From Prorocentrum cordatum (taxonomy: Eukaryota; Sar; Dinophyceae; Prorocentrales; Prorocentraceae), in contig CAUYUJ010019892.1 in assembly GCA_963575745.1 (NCBI GenBank), positions 1 through 64,000 on the forward strand: a DNA stretch of 64,000 bases, in the 5' to 3' direction. Position numbers and translations under genes: made by a program. Positions 40,113 through 50,929 of the stretch are shown piece after piece (position 1 is the stretch's first letter; each line of letters starts with the position of its first letter). The notes beneath the pieces were generated by a model. It did no database searches, was not told the origin of the DNA, and saw only the letters and a list, made by a program, of their open reading frames with translations.

Positions 40113-41969
40113 CTACGGAGCTGATCTCACGCGTCGGAGCCAATCTACGTTTCGAAAATCCATCATTTCTGTCAAGAAGAAACGTGCGAACTCCTTCCCC
40201 ATGGCGTTGACGTTCTCCCTGTAGCGCCCGAGGTCGCGAAATCGATGCTCACACGCATTGGCATTGACGCCAGCCAGCCGCGCGGCGTTGCCGGGCAAAG
40301 TCGGCGCGCAGTTCTCCAAACACCAGTTCCAGACGTGCCCCTTGGAGTGGAAGGGATCGGTGATGTAGCGCAGCTTGGCGATATTCGTTGCCATGTCGCT
40401 CTGGCCGTCTCTGAGGAGCGCGAACCGGCACAGGTGGCAGGCGTCGTCGTGAACCAGGACTTCGAGGCCAGGGAGCATGTCGCAGCAGCGTGCCACAAAC
40501 ATGTAGCGTTGGGTGATGCTCTCAGCCCCCATGAATTCGTCCAGGTGGACAATGCATCCAGACGCAGATATGGCGAAGAGCCAACCGCCACTCCGCGCGG
40601 TCATCCGTTTCGTCTTTATGTCTTCCTTGTGGGTTTTGCAAGAGCTTTGACCTAATGATTGCTCATCGCTGTGTTGGGACAAGTTCCCGCTGACAGCAAT
40701 CGTGGACAGGTAAGCGTGAACGGCGGCAGCGTTGAGCTGGTCCGCTGGCAGCCACGCCCCGTTGAACTTGTAGCGGACCTCCAGCTCGAAGACTGGCCTG
40801 CCCGAGTCGGTGAGGGCGCTTTTCTGCCGATGCGAGAGGATATCGTAGGACCTCGCCCGCGGGCCAGGCAGGCCCGTTGCCGATGCATGAGCGGGGCAAC
40901 GGGCAACTTGCCGGCGCGCCTTGAGCAGCGGTTCGCCGTCTTTAACGGCGTCGCCGCCATGCGGCGGCGGCGGTTCGCCGCCCTCAGCGGCGTCGCTGCC
41001 ACGCGCGCCAGAGCGTTTCGTCTTCCCCGGCTGCTGCGCCGGGGTCTCGGAACAACAGCGCCACATTCCAAGGCCCAGCGATTTCGAATGGACACGCTCG
41101 CAATACGGATAACCGCAGACGCGGCGACGGAGCTTCTGGTTCCCATCCATGACTAATAATGTGGCGTCCTTCTCACCAGCGTGAAATTGCCTCGCCCTTT
41201 GGGCCTCCATTGCGCCGTGGTACCATGGGCCGATCCCGCGCAAGATACCAGGCGCAGGTACTGCAAGATCAATCGATCCGACAGAGTCCACTGGATCGGC
41301 GCCCGACTGAACGGCGCGGGCGTGGGCACGGACCAGTGCCCGCCAGAGAATCCACACTTTTGCCATGTAGTCATCTGACCGGGTCGGGACAAGGGAAGCC
41401 ACGCCGCGCATTCTTGCAGTCCGGAGGTGCGTTTGGGCCTCCGACATGAAGCTGACGTGCTGGTAGGCAAGGCGGCAATGAAACTGCCGTAGCCATTCGG
41501 AAGAAAACCCAATGGTGGAGTTGAAGAAGAAGTACAACGGGTCGCCATCGTGGCAGTGCCAGTGCCGTGACGTCCCAATCTGGATGTAGTTGCACCAGAC
41601 AGCGCGGTACTTGCGGCCGCAGCGCACATTGTGACAACGTTTGGGGAAGTGCACGATCTTCTTCCAGCCGCCCACCAGCAAGAGGATGCCCTCGCGGGAG
41701 CGAGCGGGCTCGCGGCGCAGCGCGGCCCTGCACTCAAAGCAAGAATCGGAAGAGGAACAAATTTCCATGGACGCCCGAAGCCTGCGCGCGCCGAAATCTC
41801 CGCCGAAAGCGGCTGGGCCCACGCGGCTACGGGCGACGGAGTTGGGAGGGGGGCAGTGGGCGCGAGTCAACTGGATGTTCTGCGTCGCGACTGCGCGCCG
41901 GGGCACGGGCAAACGCGCGTGCACCCCCCAGACTCGGCCGACGCGGGCGAAGCGAGACATGGTGGGCAT
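40113..41969 (-). CDS. KDZ-transposase-like protein with CxC-type cysteine clusters (618 aa)
   Basis: Probably the transposase of a DNA transposon of the Kyakuja-Dileera-Zisupton (KDZ) type, or a domesticated relative. Visible features, numbered from the upstream ATG: a cysteine cluster at ~112-126 (RCHNVRCGRKYRAVWCNY), a histidine/aromatic region at 134-170, MDGNQ with D275, a second cluster VCGYPYC at 285-290, VHDDACHL with D508/D509, TDPFHSKGH with D538 and the C-terminal NACEH with E574. These acidic residues are the candidates for the catalytic triad. An Ala/Gly/Pro-rich stretch (305-365) looks like an insertion. A second ATG at 41766-41768 (residue 68) is an equally good start because the first 67 residues are low-complexity. 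No introns are needed. I see no terminal inverted repeats around it. Family assignment is from motif memory, not a search. Confidence 0.6.
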   Translation of the reverse strand: MPTMSRFARVGRVWGVHARLPVPRRAVATQNIQLTRAHCPPPNSVARSRVGPAAFGGDFGARRLRASMEICSSSDSCFECRAALRREPARSREGILLLVGGWKKIVHFPKRCHNVRCGRKYRAVWCNYIQIGTSRHWHCHDGDPLYFFFNSTIGFSSEWLRQFHCRLAYQHVSFMSEAQTHLRTARMRGVASLVPTRSDDYMAKVWILWRALVRAHARAVQSGADPVDSVGSIDLAVPAPGILRGIGPWYHGAMEAQRARQFHAGEKDATLLVMDGNQKLRRRVCGYPYCERVHSKSLGLGMWRCCSETPAQQPGKTKRSGARGSDAAEGGEPPPPHGGDAVKDGEPLLKARRQVARCPAHASATGLPGPRARSYDILSHRQKSALTDSGRPVFELEVRYKFNGAWLPADQLNAAAVHAYLSTIAVSGNLSQHSDEQSLGQSSCKTHKEDIKTKRMTARSGGWLFAISASGCIVHLDEFMGAESITQRYMFVARCCDMLPGLEVLVHDDACHLCRFALLRDGQSDMATNIAKLRYITDPFHSKGHVWNWCLENCAPTLPGNAARLAGVNANACEHRFRDLGRYRENVNAMGKEFARFFLTEMMDFRNVDWLRRVRSAP

Positions 41970-42151
41970 GCTTTTTCACTCGCGCGGACGCCCGCATGAG
42001 ATCCGCTGCAAACGACGGCCCGGCAGAAATGGAACAATGGGGCTGAAAACTGGGCCCGGCCCCGCAGCCGGCCCGGCGCGCTCGCGAGCGGAAAGCAGCC
42101 CGCGGCGTCCTCGCGCGCATTGGTGTCCTTACCCGCAACATCCCATGCCCC

Positions 42152-43720
42152 CTAGTGGGTCCACGGCGCGGGCCGCGCCGTCACCCGCGCAGCCCGCGCA
42201 AGCTGATCCGCGAGGTCACCGAACGGATTGCCGCCAGGCGCCGCGCCTGCGCTTGCGCCCGCTGCTGCGCCCGAAGCGCCCCCCGAAGTGGCGCAGGCCG
42301 CGGCGCCCTGGGGCGGCGCTGCGGGCGCGGGTCGGCCGCGGGGGGCCCTGTGATAGTCCCCGCCCCTCTCCTCGCGCTGCTTGATGACCTGGAGATGCTG
42401 CGAATAGCTGACCCGGCAACACTTCATCAACAGGTTGTGGTACTTCGCGACGGCCGTGCCGTCCTCGGGGTTCGGCAGGCGCAAGCGAACTGCCGCGCCG
42501 CGATCCCGCTCGGTCACCCAGCCCTGCGGGTCGAACTCGGCGACGTTGTAGAGGTCGAGGGCAGCTTTGACGACAATGGCGCACTGGTCAGACTTCAGGC
42601 CCATCGGCTTCGCGACCTGCGCGCTGGAGCCGTCGGGTTTCATCTTCACCGCATCGCACACCTTGCGCAGGCTTACCAGAGCCTCGCCACGGAGGAGGAC
42701 GCGCTGCATCAACTGCCTGTCTGGCACCATGGTCACGCCGGGAATGGGCGTCTGCACCGACGCCCCGCCCACGCCGAAACCGACGTCCATCGCTGGGACG
42801 TCCGCGCCCGTGGGGAGGAGGCACTGAGGCGCGCCAGCCGCCCCGCGCGCAGCCGGTGCAGAGGCCGCAGGCGCGACCTGCGATCCACCCTCGCCCGCGC
42901 CGCCCGAAGGCTCTGCGGCTGCGGCGGCCGATGCCTCCGCGCGCGGCTCGCGCCCGGGCTGTGTCTGACTCGGCGCGTAGTCGAGGAAGCCCGCCTCCGC
43001 TGCCCCGTCGCTGGCAACAGGCGGGCCGCGAACCTGCTGCAGGCTAGCTTGTTCTTCGGCCACTTCGGCTCTGCGGAGGCGCTCCTCGGGCGTGTCCGCG
43101 CCCCTCCTGGGGTGCCAGCAAGAGCGAATGGCGTCCAGCACGGCAAAGAGCTTGTACGCCCGCACGACGTGCGTGTCCTCGATGAAGTCCGGGTAGTGCG
43201 GCCCCCGGATGCCTTCATCTACTTCCTCGGGCACGCCCTGCGCCGCGGGGACTTCCTCGCCTGCCGGGGCTTCTCCAGCGACGCCGTCGGGCCCGCCGGC
43301 GCCGGGCGCCGCGGGCGCCAGGGCGAGCTCTGGGGGCTCGCGCGCGCCGCGCCCGACTTCGAGGATGGCAAGGCCGGCAGAGAGCATGGCCAGGTGCCAC
43401 GGGGCGATGCCGAGACGCGCGGACAGGGAGACCCTGTCTGCATTGCGCGCCTGGGCGCACCTGGCGTTGAAGATGGTGTGGAAGCCGCGCAAGGCCAAGA
43501 GCCCCTTCTTGGAGAAACCGAGCTGGATGCCCGGCGTCTCGAACATGTCGAGCACCCTCGCCGCGATGCTGTCCATGCTCTCGTTGGCGAGCACAGGGAT
43601 GTCTCTGTTTGGCACCCGGAACGTCGGGCACCATTTGCCGGAAACCCTCTCGAAGCGAATGCGACTCTCCGTGCCGTCTGCGAACTGAACGCAATACCCT
43701 CCCCGGAATTGGCTGAAGCG
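42152..43720 (-). CDS. C-terminal part of a broken DUF3987-like gene
   Basis: On the minus strand this reads from about GGYCVQFADGTESRIRFERV (near 43690) through VPNRDIPVLANESMDSIAAR and a helix-rich segment to an Ala/Pro/Gly-rich linker, then a folded C-terminal block (about codons 320-430 of the 487-codon frame from 43615) with LMQRVLLRGEALVSLRKVCD and VAKYHNLLMKCCRVSYSQH, ending at 42152 in an Ala-rich tail. The frame is open upstream of the first in-frame ATG, so the true start is further 5', most likely in the segment at 43797-44963 after an intron or a lesion. The C-terminal block could bind DNA, but that is a guess. It lies 183 bp upstream of the KDZ-like gene on the same strand, so the two may belong to one element. 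Confidence 0.5.
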   Translation of the reverse strand, partial: RFSQFRGGYCVQFADGTESRIRFERVSGKWCPTFRVPNRDIPVLANESMDSIAARVLDMFETPGIQLGFSKKGLLALRGFHTIFNARCAQARNADRVSLSARLGIAPWHLAMLSAGLAILEVGRGAREPPELALAPAAPGAGGPDGVAGEAPAGEEVPAAQGVPEEVDEGIRGPHYPDFIEDTHVVRAYKLFAVLDAIRSCWHPRRGADTPEERLRRAEVAEEQASLQQVRGPPVASDGAAEAGFLDYAPSQTQPGREPRAEASAAAAAEPSGGAGEGGSQVAPAASAPAARGAAGAPQCLLPTGADVPAMDVGFGVGGASVQTPIPGVTMVPDRQLMQRVLLRGEALVSLRKVCDAVKMKPDGSSAQVAKPMGLKSDQCAIVVKAALDLYNVAEFDPQGWVTERDRGAAVRLRLPNPEDGTAVAKYHNLLMKCCRVSYSQHLQVIKQREERGGDYHRAPRGRPAPAAPPQGAAACATSGGASGAAAGASAGAAPGGNPFGDLADQLARAARVTARPAPWTH

Positions 43721-43796
43721 CCCGCGGGCTCACGCGCCCCTGGCCCCGCTGGGGGCCAGCGGGTCCCTCGCGCCCGCGCTGCGGCCCTCTCAGTTT

Positions 43797-44963
43797 TTAA
43801 GGGGAACGGGGAACCATTCTCGCATCGCGGGGAAAATATCGCCCTGGGGCGCTTCTGCAAACACCGAGGCCTTCAACGTCAGGCAAGTACTCGTCGCCGC
43901 TCTGGGACTCGTGGGCATCGGCGTCCGAGCGAGGCACATCCCTGGCACGCGGGAGCGCGTTCGCGGCGATCTCCGGGACGTCCGCGCCCGGAGGAAACCC
44001 GAGCGGCTCCGCCATCGTCGACATGAGTTCGGGCCACGACCACTTATGGAAGCCCGAGGGCACGACGAAGTCGTCAGGAAGTGGCGCGTGGGGTTCGACC
44101 ACGGGGGCAGTCAGGATGATTCAGCGCTCCCGCACAGCCACGCGGTGATTACCAAGTTCCCCCCTCTCCATGGGGGCGGCGATAGCTGGGTGGGCGTTCC
44201 CCGCGACGCCGAGGCATACACTTGCTCCTGTTTCTTGGCCGAATGACCCAGCCGTCTTCGTTGTGTAGGCGGCGACTCCTGTCTGGAACAGGCGATTGAA
44301 GTCGGACGCCAGGTCCGTGACTTCTAGGGAATCCTTCTTGCTGCCAGTGTCCGCGATCATCCCCAGCATCCGAAGCATCTTATACGCTTCGTCTAAATTC
44401 AACAGGGTCCCGTGGTTGGTCCGGGCGAGGTCGTCGTCATCAGGTTCGGGGTCTGGCGCGCCCTGCTCCTCCGAGCGCTTCGCGGGCACGTGCACTTGCT
44501 GGAAATCGGGCGCGCACCTCTCCCAGAAGGCAGCCTCCGTGAACTTGGCGAGCACAGAAGTCTTGGCCTTCGCTCCAGGGCCCATCGCAGCGCGTGCCCT
44601 CTTGTTGGCGCGCTTGTCCATGGCGCGCCCGAGCATCGCGACAACTGCTGTGATAGCTGACTTCCGGGTTTGTGGGTAGTTTGTGTTCAGAACAGCCATC
44701 ATGAGCGGCGACGGGCTGTTGGGGAACACGCTGGCCCCGCCGCCGTTGGCCATGGAAATGCACCCCGCCATCATGGACATGGCGTATGGCAGCTCATGCT
44801 GAGATGCTCGCACCGCGTGTTTGGAAACGATGTCCGCCACAACGGAGCCTAAGATCTCTTCTGGGTCGAAGTGCTTGTCCACAACCTCCCATGCATCCTT
44901 CATATCATCGCTGAACTGCTGGACATTGGCTTGGGCGGTCATGAGCTCGAAGCACTGCGGCAA
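43797..44963 (-). pseudogene. N-terminal part of a DUF3987-like gene with an in-frame TGA
   Basis: Minus-strand frame: HELPYAMSMMAGCISMANGG, then FPNSPSPLMMAVLNTNYPQT followed by RKSAITAVVAMLGRAMDK, then an acidic linker, LLNLDEAYKMLRMLGM and AHPAIAAPMERGELGNHRV. A TGA at 44121-44123 interrupts it. The same frame then continues convincingly (IILTAPVVEPHAPLPDDFVV, FHKWSWPELM) to a stop at 43797. The RKS segment sits where related primase/helicase-like proteins have a nucleotide-binding loop. No ATG opens the frame; the first ATG is at 44940-44942, so the 5' part is missing or in another exon. The resemblance to DUF3987 is from memory and moderate. Confidence 0.5.
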
Positions 44964-45105
44964 TGCGCCGACCGCGTGTGATCGCAGGGGAGCGCCCTCC
45001 GAACCACTTGAGCACTAGCGGCAACGTAAACGTAACTATAAGCACACACTACAGATGATGAGGTGTTGGGGCAGATGTTTTTTGATTATGTATGCCGCAG
45101 ATGAC

Positions 45106-45260
45106 CTTTCTTGGGGAGTCCTGGGGAGTCTGGGGGGTCCGGGGGATTTCGGGGAGTCCGGGGAGCCCAGGGAGCCTGGGGAGTCCAGGGAGTCCGGGGA
45201 GTCCAGGGAGAGTCCGGGGAACCGGGAGGGTCCGGGGAACCTCCGAGGCTCTGGTAAGCC
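45106..45260 (+). repeat. Degenerate GGGGAGTCC 9-bp minisatellite
   Basis: A third array of the same 9-bp unit, shorter and more diverged than those at 37.7 and 55.6 kb. It passes into CCGGGGAACC variants before the pentamer array. 44964-45105 shows no supported gene. Confidence 0.9.
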
Positions 45261-45261
45261 T

Positions 45262-45606
45262 CCGGCATGCGATGCGATGCTATGCTATGCGATGCCATAC
45301 TATGCTACGCTATGCAATGCTACGCTATGCAATGCTACGCTATGCTATGCTATACTACGTTGTGCCACGCTCTGCGATGCGATGCGGTGCTGTGCTAAGC
45401 AATGTTATGCGATGTTTGCAACGCCGTGCTATGATATGATGTGATATGCTGCGCTATGCGATGCCTTGATGCGCTACGCAATATTACGCGATAGGTTGGT
45501 GTGCTGTGCAATGCGATGCTATACTGCGCAATGCCATGCGATGATATGCTATGCTATGCGATGTTATGTTATGCGGTGCTTATATATGCTATGCTATGCT
45601 ATGCTG
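45262..45606 (+). repeat. ATGCT/GATGC pentamer microsatellite
   Basis: Interspersed ATGCT, ATGCG and ACGCT pentamers, the same family as at 39664-39775. In both places the pentamers are followed by TCCAxTTGGCCCC and the CCCGAAGGGTG tail. Confidence 0.9.
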
Positions 45607-45609
45607 TAG

Positions 45610-46010
45610 CTCCAGTTGGCCCCTCCAGCCCACAACCCCCTTTATCACCCGAAGGGTGGTCGCATAGGGATATAAAACGGACGACAGGAGGAGGAGGAGG
45701 AGGAGGAGGAGGAGGAGAAGGAACAGCAGCAGCAGGAAGAAGAGGAGGAAGAGGAGAGGGGAGGAGGAAAAGGGCAGACAACACCATGACGTGGCAACCG
45801 AAAAGGTCGCAGCCGCATGCTGCGCAATGCAAGCGAAATCTGTCAGTATCCCTGGACACGTGCCGGTCAGGAAGACAAGGACGAACAGGACAGAGCTGAC
45901 TCGCGCGCCCGTAGGCTGATCTGAATGGACGGCGCCCGCTAAGAAGCCCCCGCGGGAGCAAACGAGAGAGACGCAGCCAGAGTGCAGTGGGGGCGTTTTG
46001 GAGGCATATG
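45610..46010 (+). repeat. Composite element E4, tail and downstream block
   Basis: TCCAGTTGGCCCCTCCAGCC, then CTTTATCACCCGAAGGGTGG, then a (GGA)n expansion (45690-45770) with about 150 bp of unique sequence, then the downstream block GACGGCGCCCGC...GAGAGACGCAGCCAGAGTGCA that matches 39843-39930. Compared with E3, some 230 bp including the GGA array are extra here. Upstream, the 9-bp and pentamer arrays take the central position and no head module is found. Confidence 0.75.
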
Positions 46011-46229
46011 GGGGCGATTCGGGGGCTTCTTCGGGGGCGTCTTGGGGGTGTCCTGGGAGCCTCTTGAGGGCGTGTTTGGGAGCCTCTTGGGGGCCTCTCT
46101 GGAGCTTCTTGGCGCCGCCCGGACACCTTCTGGGGCCTCTGGGGTCTCTTGGAGGCGCGCTGTGAGCCTCTAAGGGGGCTCGGAAGCCTCGGCAGCGCAT
46201 CGGAGTCTCCCTGCCCCTCCCTTGTCCGC

Positions 46230-48600
46230 GTCAGGAAGACGAAAAGGGTTAGGATGGTCAAGATGATTGAGACGGCAGGGGGTTCCGAGGAATCAGAAGG
46301 TAAGAGGGCTGAGACCATAAGAGGATCAGACGGCAAGGTAGTAAGAGGGCTCAGAGGAAGAGAGCATCACGAGAGTAAGAGGGCAAGAGGAAAGGGGATG
46401 ACGAAGGCAGAAAGGTAAGAGGGTAAGATGGTGACGACGGCGACTCCTCATCCTACCCCTGCCGTCACTATCGCTCCAATCGCAAAAAAAGCAAGAACGT
46501 CAATTTACGTTTTTGCTTCGCTTCTCCCTCTTCCGTCCCCCTGTACCTTCTTTCCGACGGCGGGGCCTGGAACGCGCGGCGATCTCCTCCCACACCCATC
46601 CATCCATGCATCTCTCCCTGCCCCCTTCCCCCCTCGCGTCGGGAAGGCGAGGACGGTGGGGATGTTCAAGATGATTAAGAGGGCACGGGCGTTACGAGGA
46701 TTGGGGGGTAAGAGGGCTGAGAAGATAACAGCGTCAGACGACCGGATAGACATGGGGCTAAGAGAAAGAAATCATTTCGAGGGTAAGAGGTCAAGAGGAA
46801 AAGGGGATGACGAAGGCAAGAGGGTAAAAGGGTAAGGTGGTAAAGACGGTGACTCATCATCCTCCTCCTGCCGTCCGTATCGCGCCAATCGCAAAGGAAG
46901 CAATAACGTCAAGTTACGTTCTTGCTTCGCTTCTCCCCCCTCCTTCCCCGGGACCTTTTTTTTTCCGACGCCTGGGCCCGTCGCGCGTTTAGAAGGCAGG
47001 GGGGTGATGAGGATTGAGAGGGTAAGAAGGCCGAGACGATAAGATAATCAGGCGGCAAGATAGCAAGAGGGCCGAAGGGAAGAAAGCATTACGAGGGAAA
47101 GAGGGCAAGAGGAAAGGGGATGACGAAGGCATGAAAGTAAGACGGTCAGATGGTGAAGACGGTGGCTCTTTATCATCCTCCTGCAGTGCGTATCGATCAA
47201 ATCGCAAAAAAAGCAAGAACGTCAATTTACGTTCTTGCTTCCTTGTGCCCCCCTCGTTCCCCCTGGGCATTCTTTCCGACGGCGGGGCCCGGAACGCGCG
47301 GCGATCGCCTCCCGCAGCCAACCATCCATGCATCTCTCCCTGCCCCTTTCCCCCTCCGCGTCAGGAAGGCGAGGAGGGCTAGGGCGGTCGAGATGAGTAA
47401 GATGGCATGGGCGCTGAGAAGGCTGAGAGGGTAAAGCGGCCGAAAGGATACGGGAGTCAAACGTCAGGGTGACAAGAAGGCTTACGAGGGTAAGAGGGCA
47501 AGAGGAAACGGGATGACGAAGGCAAGAGGGTAAAAGGGTAAGGTGGTAAAGGCGGTGACTCATTATCATCATCCTGCCGTCCGTATCGCGCCAAACTCAA
47601 AGGAAGCAATAACGTCAAGTTACGTTCTTGCTGCGCTTCCCCCCTCCTTCCACGGGACCTCTTTTTTTTCTCCAACGCCTGGGCCCGTCGCGCGTTTAGA
47701 AGGCAGGGGGTGATGAGGATTGAGATGGTGAAAAGGCTGACAAGATAAGAGAATCAGGCGGCCAGATAGCAAGAGGGCCGAAAAGGAAGAAAGCATCACG
47801 AGGGAAAGGGGGCAAGAAGAAAAGGGGATGACGAAGGCATGAAAGTAAGACGGTCAGATGGTGAAGACGGCGGCTCTTTATCATCCTCCTGCAGTGCGTA
47901 TCGCTCCAATCGCAAAAAAAAAAATGTACGTTATTGCTTCCTTTTGCCGTCCTCCTTCCCCCTGTACCTTCTTTCCGACGATGGGACCCTGAACGCGCGG
48001 CGATCGCCTCCCGCAGCCAGCCATCCATGCATCTCTCCCTGCCCCCTCCCCCCCAGCGTCAGGAAGGCGAGGGGGGTTAGGGTGGTCAAGATGAATCAGA
48101 TGGCATGGGCGCTGAGAAGGTTGAGAGGGTAAAACGGCCGAGAGGATAAGAGGGTCAAATGTCAGGATAGCAAGAAGGCTAAGAATAAGAAAGCACTACG
48201 AGGGTCACAGGGCAAGAGGAAACGGGATGACGAACGCAAGAAAGTAACAGGGACAGGTGGTAAGAACGGTGATTCTTCATCATCATCCTGCCGTCCGTAT
48301 CGCGCCAATCGCAAAATAAACAAGAACGTCAATGTACGTTCATACTTTCCGTTTCCCCCCTCCTTCCCTCCGCGCATTCTTTCCGACCCCATGGGCCGGG
48401 CACGCATCAAAAGGGCGCAGGGTTAAGAGGATTGAGAGGGTAAGAGGGCTGAGAGGTTAAGAGGATCAGACGGGAAAAAACATTACGAAAGTAAAAAGGA
48501 AAGTGCAACAGTGGGTGAGGAAAGCAATACCATAGAAGGTAATCTGGCGAATGCAGTGAATCATGCTCAGGAGGATAATGGCGAGAGGGTAAGCTGAAGA
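46230..48600 (+). repeat. ~712-bp higher-order tandem repeat with a conserved hairpin
   Basis: Two alternating sub-units of about 310-410 bp recur. One set is anchored at about 46478, 47200 and 47910, the other at about 46888, 47597 and 48310, both with a spacing of 709-722 bp. Each has a GGTAAGAGGGC-rich half and a half containing ATCGC, a poly-A run and the hairpin GCAAGAACGT..ACGTTCTTGC (best copy 47211-47236, ten-base perfect arms). Half of the copies also carry TTCTTTCCGACG, GAACGCGCGGCGATC and CATCCATGCATCTCTCCCTG. 46010-46200 is GGGGGCGTCTTGG low-complexity DNA. Frames are open but inconsistent between copies. Confidence 0.8.
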
Positions 48601-49080
48601 ACAGTGTCAATGCTGCTCAGGGGGTGTGAGGCTCAAATGGGCATGATGAGAAAAGGGAGTAAGACGGCAAGTGTGTGAATATGGTTTGAAGGGTTACTAT
48701 GGGTAACGCAACGTGAAGGTAATATGGCAAAGAGGGTAATGCAATAACGTGAACACGACGGCAAACAGGTTGGTCTGGTAGAAAAGGGTAATTTGGTTCA
48801 GACGGCACCTGGGCAAGAGGGCAAGGAGGGCTCAAGTGTCAACGCTGTGAGAGGATCGGAGGGCATTTTGGCTATGTGAGCATAACGGTTGAGGATCGCT
48901 GGTGCACGAAATAATGTAGCAAATGGGCCAAGAAGGCGAATCAGGTAAGGTGGCTCGGACAAGGTGGGGTGAGAGAGTGATCGGGGCCATAATAGGGGTA
49001 CGTGCCGGGGTGTGTAATCAATGCGGCCATAATGGGCTTGAAAAAAAGGCAGCGGGCGTGAGAGGGCAAAAGCCACCTCG
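48600..49080 (+). repeat. Degenerate GGGTAATxxGG/GAGGGCAA repeat
   Basis: A decayed continuation of the preceding array: words like GGGTAA, AGAGGGTAA and GGGCAAGA recur every 15-25 bp without a clean period. No gene is seen. Confidence 0.55.
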
Positions 49081-49132
49081 GGCCGGCCCGATCGCCTTCC
49101 GGGCGCACCTCCTACAGGCTGTTATGTATTCC

Positions 49133-49190
49133 CCGTCTCCTCCTCCTCCTCCTCCTCCTCCTCCTCTTCCCCTCCTCCACCTCCGCCTCC
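49133..49190 (+). repeat. (CTC)n microsatellite
   Basis: A short pyrimidine repeat. 49191-50200 after it is unique-looking. Its open frames are short, overlap on both strands, and match nothing I know. Confidence 0.85.
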
Positions 49191-50219
49191 CGAATCCTTC
49201 TTCGCCTCCTCCTGTACCCGTTCAGGCCTTCACCGCCAGATCATGTTATGGGAACGCCCATCGAATCAGCGCCGGGGCTGCTCGATGGGCCACCAGTAAG
49301 CAGTCAGCACCGGGGCCGCTGCTTACCAGCTCCGATAACACCCCAAGGGTCCTGGACCCATTTTTGAAAGCTCGCGGCCCGAAAGCGGCCCCCGGAACAC
49401 GCTTTTCCAGGAAAAACAAAAACGACGCAAGTCGGCGACGAACCGCGAAGGCGGTTTCCTCTTGCTCGCCCTCCTCCCCCATCCTCCTTCGCCTCCTCCA
49501 TTGTGACCAGGATTTCGAGGCGAACGCAGCGGTGGCGACGGGGGCCGCCCAGGAGGCCCACAAAGGGGAAACTGAGGGAAGGGTAAAGGTATGGGTGCAT
49601 GTTCCTCCTCTGAACCCAGCGCCACGCGTGCCAAGCTGCGAGTAGCAAGTGCCCCAAGGGGCCCGAGCGTGCCACGCGAGCCCAGTCCGCCCGATGTTCC
49701 ACGTGCTCCACGTGCGCTCCCGCTCGAACCGCGACACTTTCGCGGCGGGCACAATTCGCCAGGTCCGCCCGAGCACGTGGCAACGCACATTGTGCTGTGC
49801 TATCCAGTCAACTTATACAGTAAGGATGCGCGGTAAGGATGCAAGGGCCTTGGAACCCCATGCCGAGGCTCTTCGAGCGGGGCTGGCCATCGACAGTGGT
49901 TGAGGACGGACCGAAGATGACCGAAGAGGCAAAACATGCCAGGGCACCGGGGGAAATCGATCTATCAAGGTGGACTGTATGTCGACCTCCTGACATTCCG
50001 TGTCGAAAGCTATTGCCACGTGGCCGCGGGGTCCTCATCATGGTGTACGGTCTGCGCCCCTGCAATGAGTTTGCATGTGTTTAGCTACGGGTAGCCAGAC
50101 AGCTCGCACCAAACAAATATGCTCCTCCGCCGCCCAAGGAAGCCCCGAATCACCGAAAGATCGGTCCGAGACGCCCAAGATCGCCCCATGGCCATTCACA
50201 TGATAAGCATCATCATCAG

Positions 50220-50490
50220 CATCATGATCGCCATCATCATCACAGCGCCTGCGTACACCGCAACAGCCGTGTGCAACGCGCCGCCCGTGTATACTACAAT
50301 ACTTGGGAGCACTACAGCGCCGGTGTACATACACCGCAGCAGCCATGTGCAACACAACGCCTATGTACACCACAATGCTTGCGTGCACCGCAGCGCCTGT
50401 GCACGCCACAGCGCCTGTCTACACCGCAGCATCCGCGTGCAACGCAGCGCTGGTGTACACCGCAGTGCCTGCGTGCATAGGACAGGTAGA
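50220..50490 (+). repeat. TGTACACCGCAGCGCC-type minisatellite, forward array
   Basis: Imperfect copies of a unit of about 21 bp mixing TACACCGCAGCGCC and GTGCAACGC. Followed at 50483-50510 by GGACAGGTAGAGCGAGCATG. The complementary array lies at 50930-51212. Confidence 0.75.
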
Positions 50491-50564
50491 GCGAGCATGT
50501 ACGTCAGGATCTGATGCGGACAACTAAACGCCACGCCAGGAAAGTTCTGATAGTCGAATGCGAC

Positions 50565-50642
50565 GTTTTTCCCTCCTCCCTCCTCCTCCACCTCCTCCTC
50601 CTCCTCCTCCTCCTCCTTCTCGTCCTCCTTTTCCTCCTTCTT
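50565..50642 (+). repeat. (CTC)n microsatellite between two opposed minisatellites
   Basis: A pyrimidine tract. 50643-50929 is unique-looking with no supported gene. Confidence 0.9.
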
Positions 50643-50929
50643 ACCCCCTGTCGCGCGGCTTGGCGGTACAACGCACGTGCGTATCTCAGCGTGCACCGCA
50701 GAATGGTCGATTGAATCGGGCCACTTGGTTCTCGAACGGCCAGATTAGCTGGAACCTCCTGGACGCAATTGGGAGTTACGGTGATGCGGGCGGACTCGGG
50801 GGGACTCGTAGACTCCAGCGGCGCTCTTTTGTCCATGATGATTTGTTTTCCATTGTTTTCTATGGAATCCACACGCGCTCCATTTTGTCACAAGGATTCT
50901 TTCTGAAATTCTATACGCAACAGTGATGC

